Assembly: GCF_021404405.1 (NCBI RefSeq)
Contig: NZ_JABFTV010000003.1
Location: 372,001-436,000 of the forward strand
From: Billgrantia aerodenitrificans
Lineage (GTDB): Bacteria; Pseudomonadota; Gammaproteobacteria; Pseudomonadales; Halomonadaceae
Direction: 5' to 3'
DNA length: 64,000 nt
Of the stretch, positions 46,074 through 55,374 are shown piece after piece (position 1 is the first letter of the stretch; each line of letters opens with the position of its first letter). Made by a program: the position numbers and the translations under genes. The notes under the pieces were generated by a model. That model was not told the origin of the DNA, did not search any database, and saw only the letters and a list, made by a program, of their open reading frames with translations.

Positions 46074-46586
46074 TCAATGCTGAGTTGCGGCCAGAGAGCG
46101 ATAGTGCGCGCCCCGCTGATCGACGACCGAGTGAAGCAGCGCCACCCGTTCATAAGACCATGTCAGATCGACGGCGGGAAGCCCGTTCAGATCGAGCGAG
46201 GCGGCGCGGCGCAGCAGGGTGACGTGAGGCGTGAAGCCGCCGGGGCGAATACCGAACCCGCGTGCTTCGAGCGTGTCCCACAGCCGGCCCTGCAGCCGTG
46301 CCAGGCCGTGGTCGGTTCGCCGGCCGCCTACCCAGACGATGCCGGGGCGCCGGAAGCAGCCCCAGCCGTCGAGGCGCCACTCGCCGGGTTCGATGGCCAG
46401 GCCCTGGACCCACTCGACGAGCTCGGCGGCCTTGGCCTCCTGCACCTCGCCGAGAAAGGCCAGCGTCAGGTGCAGGCTAGGGTCGGGCATGCGCCTTCCG
46501 CCGCAGCGGGCATGGGCGATATCCGCCAGCGCACCGAGCCGCTCGCACAGCTCGGGCGGCGGATTCAGTGCCAGGAAGAGCCGCAC
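46074..46586 (-). CDS. thpR: RNA 2',3'-cyclic phosphodiesterase ThpR
   Basis: 2H phosphoesterase of 170 residues, historically called 2'-5' RNA ligase LigT. The two catalytic HxTx motifs are HLTL (about residue 39) and HVTL (about 124), with RLFLAL at the start. It opens RNA cyclic phosphates in the cytoplasm. It lies 6 bp downstream of ridA on the same strand, so they are likely co-transcribed. Confidence 0.9.
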   Translation of the reverse strand: MRLFLALNPPPELCERLGALADIAHARCGGRRMPDPSLHLTLAFLGEVQEAKAAELVEWVQGLAIEPGEWRLDGWGCFRRPGIVWVGGRRTDHGLARLQGRLWDTLEARGFGIRPGGFTPHVTLLRRAASLDLNGLPAVDLTWSYERVALLHSVVDQRGAHYRSLAATQH

Positions 46587-46592
46587 GGCTCT

Positions 46593-46982
46593 TTAATCAC
46601 CAATCACCATCACGGCTTCCGCTTCGAACTGCGCCCCCTTGGGCAGTGCCTTGACGCCCACCGCGGCGCGGGCGGGGTAGGGCTTGTCGAAGAACTCCTC
46701 CATCACCTTGTTGACCACCGCGAAATTGCCCAGGTCGACCAGGTAGAGGTTGAGCTTGACGATCTCGCCCAGCGAGCCGGCGGCCTCTTCGCACACGGCC
46801 TTGAGGTTGATGAAGACCTGGCGGGCCTGGGCTTCGAAGTCGTCGGAGACGAGCTCCATGGTGGCGGGGTCGAGGGGAATCTGACCGGACAGATAGACGG
46901 TGTTGCCGGCCTTGATGGCCTGGGAGTAGGGGCCGATGGCGGCGGGGGCCTTATCGGTATTGATCACGGCCTTGTTGCTCAT
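46593..46982 (-). CDS. ridA: RidA family enamine/imine deaminase
   Basis: A 129-residue RidA protein that hydrolyses reactive 2-aminoacrylate-type enamines released by PLP enzymes. Visible are the [11 protein letters not shown] motif near residue 17, SGQIPLDP (about 33), the substrate-binding arginine in the YPARAAVGV stretch (about 105) and [10 protein letters not shown] at the end. It is downstream of spoT but separated from it by a strong terminator. Confidence 0.94.
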   Translation of the reverse strand: MSNKAVINTDKAPAAIGPYSQAIKAGNTVYLSGQIPLDPATMELVSDDFEAQARQVFINLKAVCEEAAGSLGEIVKLNLYLVDLGNFAVVNKVMEEFFDKPYPARAAVGVKALPKGAQFEAEAVMVIGD

Positions 46983-47028
46983 GATGCGCTCCTCTTGGTG
47001 TCCATGTACTGCATGGCAAGGGTCAATG

Positions 47029-47062
47029 AAAAGCCCGTTCGCCGCGCCGGCGGCGAACGGGC
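47029..47062 (-). terminator. Rho-independent terminator after spoT
   Basis: A perfect 13-bp stem (GCCCGTTCGCCGC and its complement, loop GCCG) lies 10 bp after the spoT stop. Read on the minus strand it is followed by TTTT, a classic terminator. Confidence 0.85.
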
Positions 47063-47072
47063 CGAAACGGGT

Positions 47073-49208
47073 TCAATTGCCGACGCGGGTGATCTTGCCG
47101 ACGTGGGACAGGTTGCGAATGCGTTTGATGATGCGGGCCAGGTGCACGCGGTCGCGTACTGCCAGGGTCAGGTGCACGATGGAGAGCCGGGCGTCGCGCT
47201 CCTCGATGCCGATGCGCTCGATGTTGGCGTCGGCGTCGGTGACCAGGCTGGCGAGCTCGGCCACCAGCCCGCGGCGGCTCTCGATCTCGATGCGCAGGGC
47301 CACCGGGAAGTCCTCGCTGATCTCCTCGGACCACTCCAGGGCGAACAGCTTGTCCGGGTCGCTCTTCAATTCGTCGAGATTGCGGCACTCGGTGCGGTGC
47401 ACCACGATGCCCTTGCCCACCGACAGATGGCCCACCACCGGGTCGCCGGGCAGCGGGTGGCAGCAGCGGGCGAACTTGATCACCATGCCCTCGCCGCCGC
47501 TGATGACGATGGGGCCCTGGGCGGCCAACCCGCGCTCGCCGGCCTCGGCCATGTCGCCGCGCAGCAGATCGACCAGGCGCCGGGCCACCACGTGGGCCAC
47601 CCGCGTGCCGAGACCGATCGACTCCAGCAGGCTCTCCTCGTCCTTGAGCGACAGCTCCGTCAGCAGCTCCGGCAGTACGCTCTCCGGCAGCTCCTCCAGG
47701 CTGGTCTCGAAATCCGCCAGGGCCTTGTTGAGCAGCCGTCGGCCGAGCTGAACCGCCTCGGTCTGCTGCTGATGCTTGAGGGCGTGACGGATCGCCGAGC
47801 GCGCCTTGGCGGTGACCACGAAGTTGAGCCAGGCCAGGTTGGGACGCGCCCCCGGGGCGGTGATGATCTCCAGCGTCTGACCGCTCTCCAGGCGGGTCGA
47901 GAGCGGCGCCAGGTGGCGGTCGATACGGCAGGCGATGCAGCTGTTGCCGATATCGGTGTGCACGGCGTAGGCGAAGTCGATCACCGTGGCGCCCTGGGGC
48001 AGCTCCATGATGTCGCCGCGGGGCGTGAACACGTAGATATCGTCGGGGAACAGGTCGTTCTTGACGTGTTCGATGAATTCCAGCGAGTCGCCGGCGTGGC
48101 GCTGCATCTCGAGCAGCCCCTTGACCCACTCCCGGGCCCGGGCGTGGCTGCCCTCGGCGATGGGGTGGTCGGTCTGGCCGGCCTTGTAGAGCCAGTGGGC
48201 GGCAATGCCGTTGTTGGCCATGGCCTCCATCTCGCGGGTGCGGATCTGCACCTCGATGGGCATGCCGCCGCTGCCGAACAGGGTGGTGTGCAGGCTCTGG
48301 TAGCCATTGGCCTTGGGGATGGCGATGTAATCCTTGAAGCGCCCCGGCACCGGCTTGTAGAGGTTGTGCACCACGCCGAGGATCCGGTAGCAGCTGTCGA
48401 CGTCCTCGGTGATGATGCGAAAGCCGAACACGTCCATGATCTCGGCGAACGGCTTGCGCTGGTCGCGCATCTTCTTGTAGATCGACAGCAGGTGCTTCTG
48501 GCGGCCCACCACGGTGCCGGCCAGCCCTTCGTCGTCGAGGCTCTTCTGCAGCGTGCTCTGGATCTGGCGGATCGCCGAACGGCGATGGCCGCGGGCGCTG
48601 GAGACGGCGCGCTTGATGCGCTCGGCGCGCATCGGGTGCAGCGCCTGGAACGAGAGGTCCTCGAGCTCCACGCGGATGGTGTTGATGCCCAGGCGGCTGG
48701 CGATGCGGGCGTAGATCTCCAGCGTCTCGCGGGCGATGCGGCGCTTCTTCTCCGGGCGCAGGGCACCCAGGGTGCGCATGTTGTGCAGGCGGTCGGCGAG
48801 CTTGACGATGATGACGCGGATGTCCTTGGACATCGCCAGCACCATCTTCTGGAAGTTCTCGGCCTGGGCGACGGCCTTGTCCTCGAAGGTGATCTGGGTC
48901 AGCTTCGAGACGCCGTCGACCAGCTCCGCCACCGGCTTGCCGAACTGCTCGGCGAGAGCCTCCTTGGAAACCCCGGTGTCCTCGATCACGTCGTGCAGCA
49001 TGGCCGACATCAGGCTCTGATGGTCCATGTGCATGTTGGCGAGGATGTTGGCCACCGCCAGCGGATGAGTGACGTAGGGTTCGCCGGAGCGCCGACGCTG
49101 GCCGTCGTGGGCCTGCTCGGCATAGTAGAAGGCGCGCTTGACCTGCTGGATCTCGTCGGGAGGAAGATAGCCGCCGAGTCTGTCGGCCAGGTCGTCGATG
49201 GTGAACAT
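47073..49208 (-). CDS. spoT: Bifunctional (p)ppGpp synthase/hydrolase SpoT
   Basis: Alarmone enzyme of 711 residues controlling the stringent response. The HD hydrolase domain (about 20-160) keeps the metal motif HDVIED, so hydrolysis is probably active. The synthetase domain (about 220-345) has RFKDYIA and GYQSLHTT, the TGS domain has VFTPRGDIMELP (about 385) and an ACT domain closes the protein (about 635-711). Gene order spoT after rpoZ and gmk is the common gammaproteobacterial arrangement. Confidence 0.95.
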   Translation of the reverse strand: MFTIDDLADRLGGYLPPDEIQQVKRAFYYAEQAHDGQRRRSGEPYVTHPLAVANILANMHMDHQSLMSAMLHDVIEDTGVSKEALAEQFGKPVAELVDGVSKLTQITFEDKAVAQAENFQKMVLAMSKDIRVIIVKLADRLHNMRTLGALRPEKKRRIARETLEIYARIASRLGINTIRVELEDLSFQALHPMRAERIKRAVSSARGHRRSAIRQIQSTLQKSLDDEGLAGTVVGRQKHLLSIYKKMRDQRKPFAEIMDVFGFRIITEDVDSCYRILGVVHNLYKPVPGRFKDYIAIPKANGYQSLHTTLFGSGGMPIEVQIRTREMEAMANNGIAAHWLYKAGQTDHPIAEGSHARAREWVKGLLEMQRHAGDSLEFIEHVKNDLFPDDIYVFTPRGDIMELPQGATVIDFAYAVHTDIGNSCIACRIDRHLAPLSTRLESGQTLEIITAPGARPNLAWLNFVVTAKARSAIRHALKHQQQTEAVQLGRRLLNKALADFETSLEELPESVLPELLTELSLKDEESLLESIGLGTRVAHVVARRLVDLLRGDMAEAGERGLAAQGPIVISGGEGMVIKFARCCHPLPGDPVVGHLSVGKGIVVHRTECRNLDELKSDPDKLFALEWSEEISEDFPVALRIEIESRRGLVAELASLVTDADANIERIGIEERDARLSIVHLTLAVRDRVHLARIIKRIRNLSHVGKITRVGN

Positions 49209-49230
49209 TAGCGCGCCTTGAGTGACAGCC

Positions 49231-49491
49231 TTACTCCTCGAGAGCGATACCCGGCTCGCCCTCGCGGCGAATCCTCACCGGCGCCTCGATCGGCTCGTCC
49301 AGCACGGTATGGTCGACGAGCCCGGCGGCGATCTCGCGCAGCGCCATCACGGTGGGCTTGTCGTTCTCCCAGGGCAGCTGGGCATCGCGCGAGCCGCGCG
49401 ACAGCTGGCGAGCGCGCTGGGTGGAGATCATCACCAGCTTGAAGCGGTTTTCGACGTTTTCCAGACAATCTTCGACGGTGACACGCGCCAT
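49231..49491 (-). CDS. rpoZ: RNA polymerase omega subunit RpoZ
   Basis: Omega subunit of 86 residues that helps RNA polymerase assembly and forms part of the ppGpp site. It starts with [17 protein letters not shown] and has the ARQLSRG and ALREIA helices of the family. It precedes spoT by 22 bp and follows gmk. Confidence 0.95.
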   Translation of the reverse strand: MARVTVEDCLENVENRFKLVMISTQRARQLSRGSRDAQLPWENDKPTVMALREIAAGLVDHTVLDEPIEAPVRIRREGEPGIALEE

Positions 49492-49593
49492 ATTAGGGTA
49501 CTTCCCGGAAACTGTGGTGGGCCCACGGCAGCGGCCGAAGGACCGAAATGGAACAGGACAGACTAGATTACTCGACGTTCGGCTACCCTGACA

Positions 49594-49619
49594 AGCGTCT
49601 GCGGGCCAGGACAGACGCT
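49594..49619 (-). terminator. Possible hairpin between gmk and rpoZ
   Basis: AGCGTCTG pairs with CAGACGCT over a 10-base loop, 26 bp after the gmk stop. No T-run; it may only attenuate read-through from gmk into rpoZ-spoT. Confidence 0.35.
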
Positions 49620-49644
49620 CCGCGGATAGGACAGGCGGCTGTCG

Positions 49645-50259
49645 CTAGGACAACAGCGCATCCAGCAGCGGGCCGTGACTCTCCTTCACCCGTGCCAGGC
49701 TCAGGCGCCGGCTGATCACCAGCGACTGCAGCTCGCGCAGGGCGGTGGTGAAGTCGTCGTTGATCACCAGGTAGTCGTATTCGTCGTAGTGCGACATCTC
49801 GCTGACCGCATCGCGCATGCGGCGGGCGATGGTGGCGTGCTCGTCGGTGCCGCGGTTGGCCAGGCGCCGCTCCAGCTCGTCGCGGGAAGGCGGCAGGATG
49901 AAGACCGATACCGCATCGGGCATCTGTTCGCGGACCTGGCGGGCGCCCTGCCAGTCGATCTCGAGGATCACGTCCTGACCGGCCTCGAGCAGGGCTTCCA
50001 CCGCCGGCCGCGAGGTGCCGTAGAAGTTGTCGAACACCTGGGCGTACTCGAAGAACTCGCCCCGCGCGATCATCGCCTCGAACTCGTCCACCGTCACGAA
50101 GTGGTAGTTGACGCCGTCAACCTCGCCACGGCGCTGGCCCCGGGTGGTATGCGACACCGAGACCTGGATGCCGTCGAGGCTCTCGATCAGCTCGCGTACC
50201 AGTGTGGTCTTGCCGGCCCCGGAGGGGGCGGAAACGATGAAAAGCGTACCTTGAGACAT
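49645..50259 (-). CDS. gmk: Guanylate kinase Gmk
   Basis: Converts GMP to GDP with ATP; 204 residues from ATG 50259. The P loop SAPSGAGKTTL (about 9-19), the GMP-binding SHTTRGQRRGEVDGVNYHF region (about 38-56) and ILEIDWQGARQV are intact. The frame is open 34 codons further upstream without homology. It heads the gmk-rpoZ-spoT group and is divergent from ppk. Confidence 0.96.
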   Translation of the reverse strand: MSQGTLFIVSAPSGAGKTTLVRELIESLDGIQVSVSHTTRGQRRGEVDGVNYHFVTVDEFEAMIARGEFFEYAQVFDNFYGTSRPAVEALLEAGQDVILEIDWQGARQVREQMPDAVSVFILPPSRDELERRLANRGTDEHATIARRMRDAVSEMSHYDEYDYLVINDDFTTALRELQSLVISRRLSLARVKESHGPLLDALLS

Positions 50260-50519
50260 GAGCGTGCGTCCCTGATGTGGCGACGAGTGATGGAGCGACT
50301 GCAGGAAAAGGCGAAGTATCTCATGAATTCCAGGTGCGCTGCAGGGGCAGACCGTCTTCATCGGCGAGACTACGCCAAGATGCCTCTCGACACCGCTCTT
50401 CCGGCCCGGTGGACATCAGCTTGTCACAAAGGCTGCGTATGGTATGTCGCAACGTCACTTAGGCTCACGGCGCGTCATGTCGCCGAGAGGTGGGGTCATG
50501 CTGCAGCGGGGTAGAGGCC

Positions 50520-52769
50520 ATGCCGGAAGAGCAGAGCACCATGGTGGAGATAGAGGCGCAGCGAAGTCAGGAGGTGATAGCGGCAGCGCTTCCCGAGCCT
50601 TTGGCGCCTGCCACCGAAACACCTGACGAAACGCCGCTGCGGATCAATCACACCCGTACCGGGGTGCGGGCCAAGCCGACCTCTGTCACATCCGAACTCG
50701 ACCTGAAGTCTCCCAGCCTCTACTTCAATCGCGAGCTGTCGACCCTGCAGTTTCATATCCGCGTGCTCGAGCAGGCGCTGGACATGTCGCATCCGCTGGT
50801 CAATCGGTTGATGTTCCTGCTCATCTTCTCGTCCAATCTGGATGAGTTTTTCGAGATTCGCGTGGCGGGCATCAAGCGGCATATTGCCCTGCATCCCGAC
50901 GAGGTGGGGAGCGACGGCATGCGACCCACGGAGCTGCTCGACGAGATTTCTCGCATAGTGCATGAGCAGGTGGAACGACAGTACCGCATTCTCAACGAGA
51001 CGCTGATTCCCGAACTCGCCCGGCAGAACATCTTCTTCCTGCGCCGCGAGAGCTGGACTGCATCCCAGCGGGAGTGGGTCAGGGAATATTTCGACGAAGA
51101 GATCATGCCGGTGATCAGTCCGATCGGGCTCGACCCCTCCCACCCTTTTCCTCGCCTGGTCAACAAGAGCCTGAATTTCATCGTCGAGCTGGAGGGCCAG
51201 GATGCATTCGGTCGCGAGGGCGGGCTGGCGATCCTGCCCGCCCCGCGACCGTTGCCGCGCCTGATCCGCTTGCCCGCGCACCTGAGTCGTCCGGGCTGCG
51301 ATGAGTTCGTCTTTCTTTCCTCCATGGTCCATGCCCATGCCGAGGAGCTGTTCCCCGGCATGAAGATCATCGGCTGCTATCAGTTCCGCCTGACCCGCAA
51401 CGCCGACTTCTCGGTGGATACGGAGGAGATCTCCGATCTCGCCTCGGCCCTCAAGGGTGAACTGCTGGCGCGACGCTATGGCGACGGCGTGCGCCTGGAG
51501 GTGGTCAACGACTGCCCGGCCCATCTCACCGACTTTCTGCTCAACCAGTTCAACCTCGCGCCCCGCGACCTCTATCTGGTGGATGGCCCGGTCAACTTGA
51601 GTCGGTTGATGACTCTGCTGGGGGATTTCGAGCGTCACGATCTGCTCTACAAGCCCTTCATTCCCGGGCTGCCCAAGGTGCTCAACAATCGCAAGGAAAG
51701 CCTGTTCAGCCTGATCGCTCAGGGCGACATTCTGCTCCACCACCCGTTTCAATCGTTCACGCCCATCGAGAGCCTGCTGGCCGAGGCGGCCAACGATCCT
51801 GGCGTGCTGGCCATCAAGCAGACGCTGTATCGTACCGGTGCCGATTCGGCCATCGTCAGTGCGCTGGTCGAGGCCGCTCGCAACGGCAAGGAGGTCACGG
51901 TGGTGATCGAGCTGCGCGCGCGCTTCGACGAGGCGGACAATCTGCTTCTCGCGGCCCGCCTTCAGGAAGCGGGTGCCATCGTGATTTATGGCGTGATGGC
52001 CTACAAGACCCACGCCAAGATGCTGCATATCGTGCGCCGCGAGAAGGGTGGGCTGCGTTACTACGCCCACTTGGGCACCGGCAACTATCACTCGCGCACG
52101 GCCAAGCTCTACACCGATTACAGCCTGCTGACCGCCAATGAGCGGCTGTGCGAGGACGTGCATCTGGTCTTCCAGCAGCTGTCGGGAATGGGCAAGCCCA
52201 GGGTGATCGAAACCCTGCTGCATGCGCCATTCGTGCTTCATGACCGGCTGGTGAAGATGATCGAGCGCGAGGCCAGGCACGCCGAGAAAGGCAGGAAGGC
52301 GCACCTGATCATCAAGTGCAATTCGCTGACCGAGCCCCAGCTCATCCGGGCGCTCTACCGCGCCTCGCAGGCCGGGGTGCGCTGCGACTTGATCGTGCGT
52401 GGCATGTGCTGCCTGCGCCCCGGTGTGGCGGGGGTGTCAGAGAATATCCAGGTACGCTCGATCGTTGGGCGATTCCTCGAGCATACCCGTGTCTTCACCT
52501 TCCACAACGATGGCAAGCCGGAGGTGTGGGCTTCGAGTGCCGACTTCATGGAACGCAACATGTTCCAGCGCGTGGAAACCTGCTTCCCCATCCTCGACAA
52601 GAAGCTGGCACAGCAGGTACGCAAGGACCTGGAGACCTACCTGGTGGACAACTGCCAGGCCTGGGTACTGACCGCTGACGGTCGCTACGTGAAACAGGTG
52701 CCCGAAGAGGGCGTTCCGGCCATCAGCGCCCAGGAGACGCTGCTCTACGCTTATGCAGCGAAGGCCTGA
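50520..52769 (+). CDS. ppk: Polyphosphate kinase Ppk1
   Basis: Makes inorganic polyphosphate from ATP, 749 residues. The N, head and two C domains follow the family. SNLDEFFEIRVAG is near residue 110, the autophosphorylated histidine sits in THAKMLHIVRRE (about residue 500), and the second histidine is in the later region near HDRLVKMI (about 575). The first 50 residues look like a poorly conserved leader. ATG 50520 follows AGAGG; 50541 is an alternative. It is paired with ppx downstream. Confidence 0.94.
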   Translation: MPEEQSTMVEIEAQRSQEVIAAALPEPLAPATETPDETPLRINHTRTGVRAKPTSVTSELDLKSPSLYFNRELSTLQFHIRVLEQALDMSHPLVNRLMFLLIFSSNLDEFFEIRVAGIKRHIALHPDEVGSDGMRPTELLDEISRIVHEQVERQYRILNETLIPELARQNIFFLRRESWTASQREWVREYFDEEIMPVISPIGLDPSHPFPRLVNKSLNFIVELEGQDAFGREGGLAILPAPRPLPRLIRLPAHLSRPGCDEFVFLSSMVHAHAEELFPGMKIIGCYQFRLTRNADFSVDTEEISDLASALKGELLARRYGDGVRLEVVNDCPAHLTDFLLNQFNLAPRDLYLVDGPVNLSRLMTLLGDFERHDLLYKPFIPGLPKVLNNRKESLFSLIAQGDILLHHPFQSFTPIESLLAEAANDPGVLAIKQTLYRTGADSAIVSALVEAARNGKEVTVVIELRARFDEADNLLLAARLQEAGAIVIYGVMAYKTHAKMLHIVRREKGGLRYYAHLGTGNYHSRTAKLYTDYSLLTANERLCEDVHLVFQQLSGMGKPRVIETLLHAPFVLHDRLVKMIEREARHAEKGRKAHLIIKCNSLTEPQLIRALYRASQAGVRCDLIVRGMCCLRPGVAGVSENIQVRSIVGRFLEHTRVFTFHNDGKPEVWASSADFMERNMFQRVETCFPILDKKLAQQVRKDLETYLVDNCQAWVLTADGRYVKQVPEEGVPAISAQETLLYAYAAKA

Positions 52770-52857
52770 GCGGCGTTGTCCGTTCCGGCTGAGGCCGTAG
52801 CCACCCCCTTTGCTCTTGTCTGCTTCGGCAGGCCTCTGAAGGAAGAACTCGCCACCG

Positions 52858-54372
52858 ATGACCCCATCGACTCATGACGAGCCTCGCCGCCTGGCGGCGA
52901 TAGATCTGGGCTCCAACAGCTTCCACTTGTTGGTCGCCAACTATCAGCACGAACGTTTCCAGGTGACCGCCAAGTACGGCGAGAAGGTGCAACTGGCTGC
53001 CGGGCTCGACGATGACCTCAGGCTGAGCGACGAGGCCATGCAGCGCGCCATGGAGTGCCTGGCCCGGTTTGCGCCGTTCGTCGCCGACATCGACCCCAGG
53101 CACCTGCGTATCGTCGGTACCCAAACGCTGCGCATGGCCAGCAACGGCCAGGAGCTGATTGCCCATGCCGAAGCCCTGCTTGGCCATGAGGTGGAGATCG
53201 TTTCCGGCCGCGAAGAGGCCCGCCTGATCTATCTGGGTGTGGCGCATTCGCTGGCCGACGTGCATGGCCGCCGCTTCATCCTCGACATCGGGGGCGGCTC
53301 GACAGAGTTCATCATCGGTGAGCGGTTCGAACCTCAGGCCCTGGAGAGCCTGGAGATGGGTTGTGTCTCTTACACCCGACGTTTCTTTGCCGAGGGCACA
53401 ATCGACGAGAGTCGCTTCCGCCAGGCCGAAATCGCAGCGCTGTACGAAGTGGAGAGTATCCGCCAGCCATTCCTGCAGCTGGGCTGGTCGGATCCGGTGG
53501 GCACCAGCGGCACTATCCGCAACGTGGCGGCCATCGTCTCCGCCGAGGGGGCGAGCGTCGAGGGCATCATTCGTCGCGATGCGCTGTTTCGGTTGCGCCA
53601 GCAGTTGATCGATTGTGGCCATGTCGACCAGCTCGCCCTGGTTGGGCTCAAGCCCGATCGCGCCAGAGTGTTTCCGGCGGGCGTGGCGGTGCTGTGCGCG
53701 GTTTTCGAAGCCTTCGACCTGCCGTTTCTGCGCTATTCGGACGGCGCGTTGCGCGAGGGCATACTCTACGACCTGATCGGCCGTAACACCCCGGAGGATT
53801 CGCGACTAAAGACGCTCGATGGTCTCGATCTGCGTTATGCCACCGACAGGCGCCAGGCTGCCAACGTGGTCGCAAGTGCCATGGCAGCCTTCGACCAGGT
53901 GGCCGAGGCCTGGCAGCTCGGCGACGAACAGCGCCAATTGTTGGCTTGGGCAGCCAGGTTGCACGAGATAGGACTGGCCGTTTCGCATAGCCAGTTCCAT
54001 CGGCATGGCGCCTACCTGCTCGAGCATTCCGACCTGCCGGGCTTCTCGCGCACGGATCAGCGCGGCCTTGCCTTCCTGGTGCGGGCTCACCGGCGCAAGT
54101 TCCCCATCAAGGAACTCAAGGAGTTTCCGGCAACGGTACGCCAGCGCTATGCGCGTCTGGCGCGACTGCTGCGTCTGGCGGCAATACTCAACCACTCCCG
54201 ACCTGAAACGCCGCCCGATGACGTTACCCTGGGCGTCGAGGGCGATGTTCTCCTCGTGACATTGCCCGGCGGCTTGACCGGCAGCGCCCTGCTGTTGGGC
54301 GCCCTCGAGCAGGAGAAAAACTATCAGCTCGCCGCCGGCTATCAGCTCGAGATCATCCCCGGGGCACGCTGA
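52858..54372 (+). CDS. ppx: Exopolyphosphatase Ppx/GppA family
   Basis: Degrades polyphosphate (or pppGpp); 504 residues. The actin-like ATPase fold is shown by AAIDLGSNSFHLL (about 12-24), SGREEARLIYLGV (about 118) and DIGGGSTEF (about 142), with a helical HD-like C-terminal part. It lies 88 bp after ppk, the standard pairing. Its last 20 bases overlap the convergent glutaminase gene. Confidence 0.93.
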   Translation: MTPSTHDEPRRLAAIDLGSNSFHLLVANYQHERFQVTAKYGEKVQLAAGLDDDLRLSDEAMQRAMECLARFAPFVADIDPRHLRIVGTQTLRMASNGQELIAHAEALLGHEVEIVSGREEARLIYLGVAHSLADVHGRRFILDIGGGSTEFIIGERFEPQALESLEMGCVSYTRRFFAEGTIDESRFRQAEIAALYEVESIRQPFLQLGWSDPVGTSGTIRNVAAIVSAEGASVEGIIRRDALFRLRQQLIDCGHVDQLALVGLKPDRARVFPAGVAVLCAVFEAFDLPFLRYSDGALREGILYDLIGRNTPEDSRLKTLDGLDLRYATDRRQAANVVASAMAAFDQVAEAWQLGDEQRQLLAWAARLHEIGLAVSHSQFHRHGAYLLEHSDLPGFSRTDQRGLAFLVRAHRRKFPIKELKEFPATVRQRYARLARLLRLAAILNHSRPETPPDDVTLGVEGDVLLVTLPGGLTGSALLLGALEQEKNYQLAAGYQLEIIPGAR

Positions 54373-55276
54373 TCCCAGCCGGATCGAGCTCCTCGGCGAA
54401 CAGTTCCAGGGCGTACTGGGCGGCCACGGAATTGCCGTTGTCGTCGAGGGCCGGCGACCAGGCGCAGACCGTCATCCGTCCCGGCACCACGGCGACGATG
54501 CCGCCGCCCACGCCGCTCTTCGCCGGCAGCCCGACGCGATAGGCGAAATCCCCCGCCGCGTCGTACATGCCGCAGGTCGCCATGATCGCATTGATGCGAC
54601 GTGTCAGCCCCGGCGAGACGAAGCGCTCGCCCATGGCGCGGGCCTCGCCGTCGGCCGCCAGGAAGTTCATGGCCACGGCCAGGTCGGTGCAGCTCATGGC
54701 CAGCGCACAGCAGGAGAAGTAGGTGCGCAACACCTCGTCGACGTCGTTGTCCAGGTTGCCGAAGGCCTTCATCAGATAGGCCATGGCGGCGTTGCGCGAA
54801 CGGTGCTGCCACTCGGAGTCCAGCACCTCGTCGTCGATCAGGATCCTGGCGTTGCCCGCCAGCCGCCGGGCCACGTCCTGCAGGTGCTTGTCCGGGGTGG
54901 CAAAGGCGCTGACCAGGCGATCCGTGACCACGATGGCGCCGGCATTGATGAAGGGGTTGCGCGGCTTGCCCCGTTCGGCCTCGAGCTGGGCCAGGGAGTT
55001 GAAGGGCATGCCCGACGGATTCAGGCCCACCCGCTGCCACAGCGCTTCGCCGTGGGTACGCAGGGCAAGGGTGAGCAGCAGCACCTTGGCGATGCTCTGG
55101 ATCGAGAAGGGCGTCTCGGCGTCCCCGGCGGCATACAGCGTTCCGTCGTTGGTGCACACGGCGATGCCGAGCCGTTCCGGGTCCTGTTCGGCCAGCGCCG
55201 GGATGTAGCTGGCGACCCGGCCGCTGCCGAGCCGGGAGCGGGCCCGGGCATGGATGCTCTCCAGCCAGGCCTGCAT
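54353..55276 (-). CDS. glsA: Glutaminase GlsA (serine-dependent, beta-lactamase-like)
   Basis: Hydrolyses L-glutamine to glutamate and ammonia. From ATG 55276 it has 307 residues, equal to typical GlsA. The catalytic S-x-x-K lies in FSIQSIAKVL (about residue 57), and the family's GMPFNS, NPFINAGAI and SGVGGGIVAVVPG motifs are all present. AGGGAA precedes 55276; an in-frame ATG at 55303 would add nine residues. It lies downstream of the AGCS symporter on the same strand, with a strong hairpin in the 98-bp gap. Confidence 0.94.
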   Translation of the reverse strand: MQAWLESIHARARSRLGSGRVASYIPALAEQDPERLGIAVCTNDGTLYAAGDAETPFSIQSIAKVLLLTLALRTHGEALWQRVGLNPSGMPFNSLAQLEAERGKPRNPFINAGAIVVTDRLVSAFATPDKHLQDVARRLAGNARILIDDEVLDSEWQHRSRNAAMAYLMKAFGNLDNDVDEVLRTYFSCCALAMSCTDLAVAMNFLAADGEARAMGERFVSPGLTRRINAIMATCGMYDAAGDFAYRVGLPAKSGVGGGIVAVVPGRMTVCAWSPALDDNGNSVAAQYALELFAEELDPAGISVPRG

Positions 55277-55318
55277 GTCTTCCCTTTCCGGCAGGGTTCG
55301 CATGCTCTGGGCCCCAAC

Positions 55319-55346
55319 GGCCGGCCCCGAAGCATCGGGGCCGGCC
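55319..55346 (-). other. Strong hairpin between AGCS gene and glsA
   Basis: A perfect 12-bp stem, GGCCGGCCCCGA with its complement and loop AGCA, lies 28 bp after the symporter stop. No T-run follows on the minus strand, so it may set the relative expression of the two genes by attenuation or mRNA protection rather than fully end transcription. Confidence 0.55.
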
Positions 55347-55374
55347 GCAGGCCGTGACAGAGGGTATCGCACCG

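Noticed and set aside
45957-49211. Very long plus-strand open frame opposite pagL, thpR, ridA and spoT
   Set aside because: Typical antisense artefact of GC-rich coding DNA; the minus-strand genes are clear family members.
50424-50445. Possible Pho box upstream of ppk (TTGTCAC...)
   Set aside because: Only the first half site is acceptable; the second does not resemble CTGTCAT.
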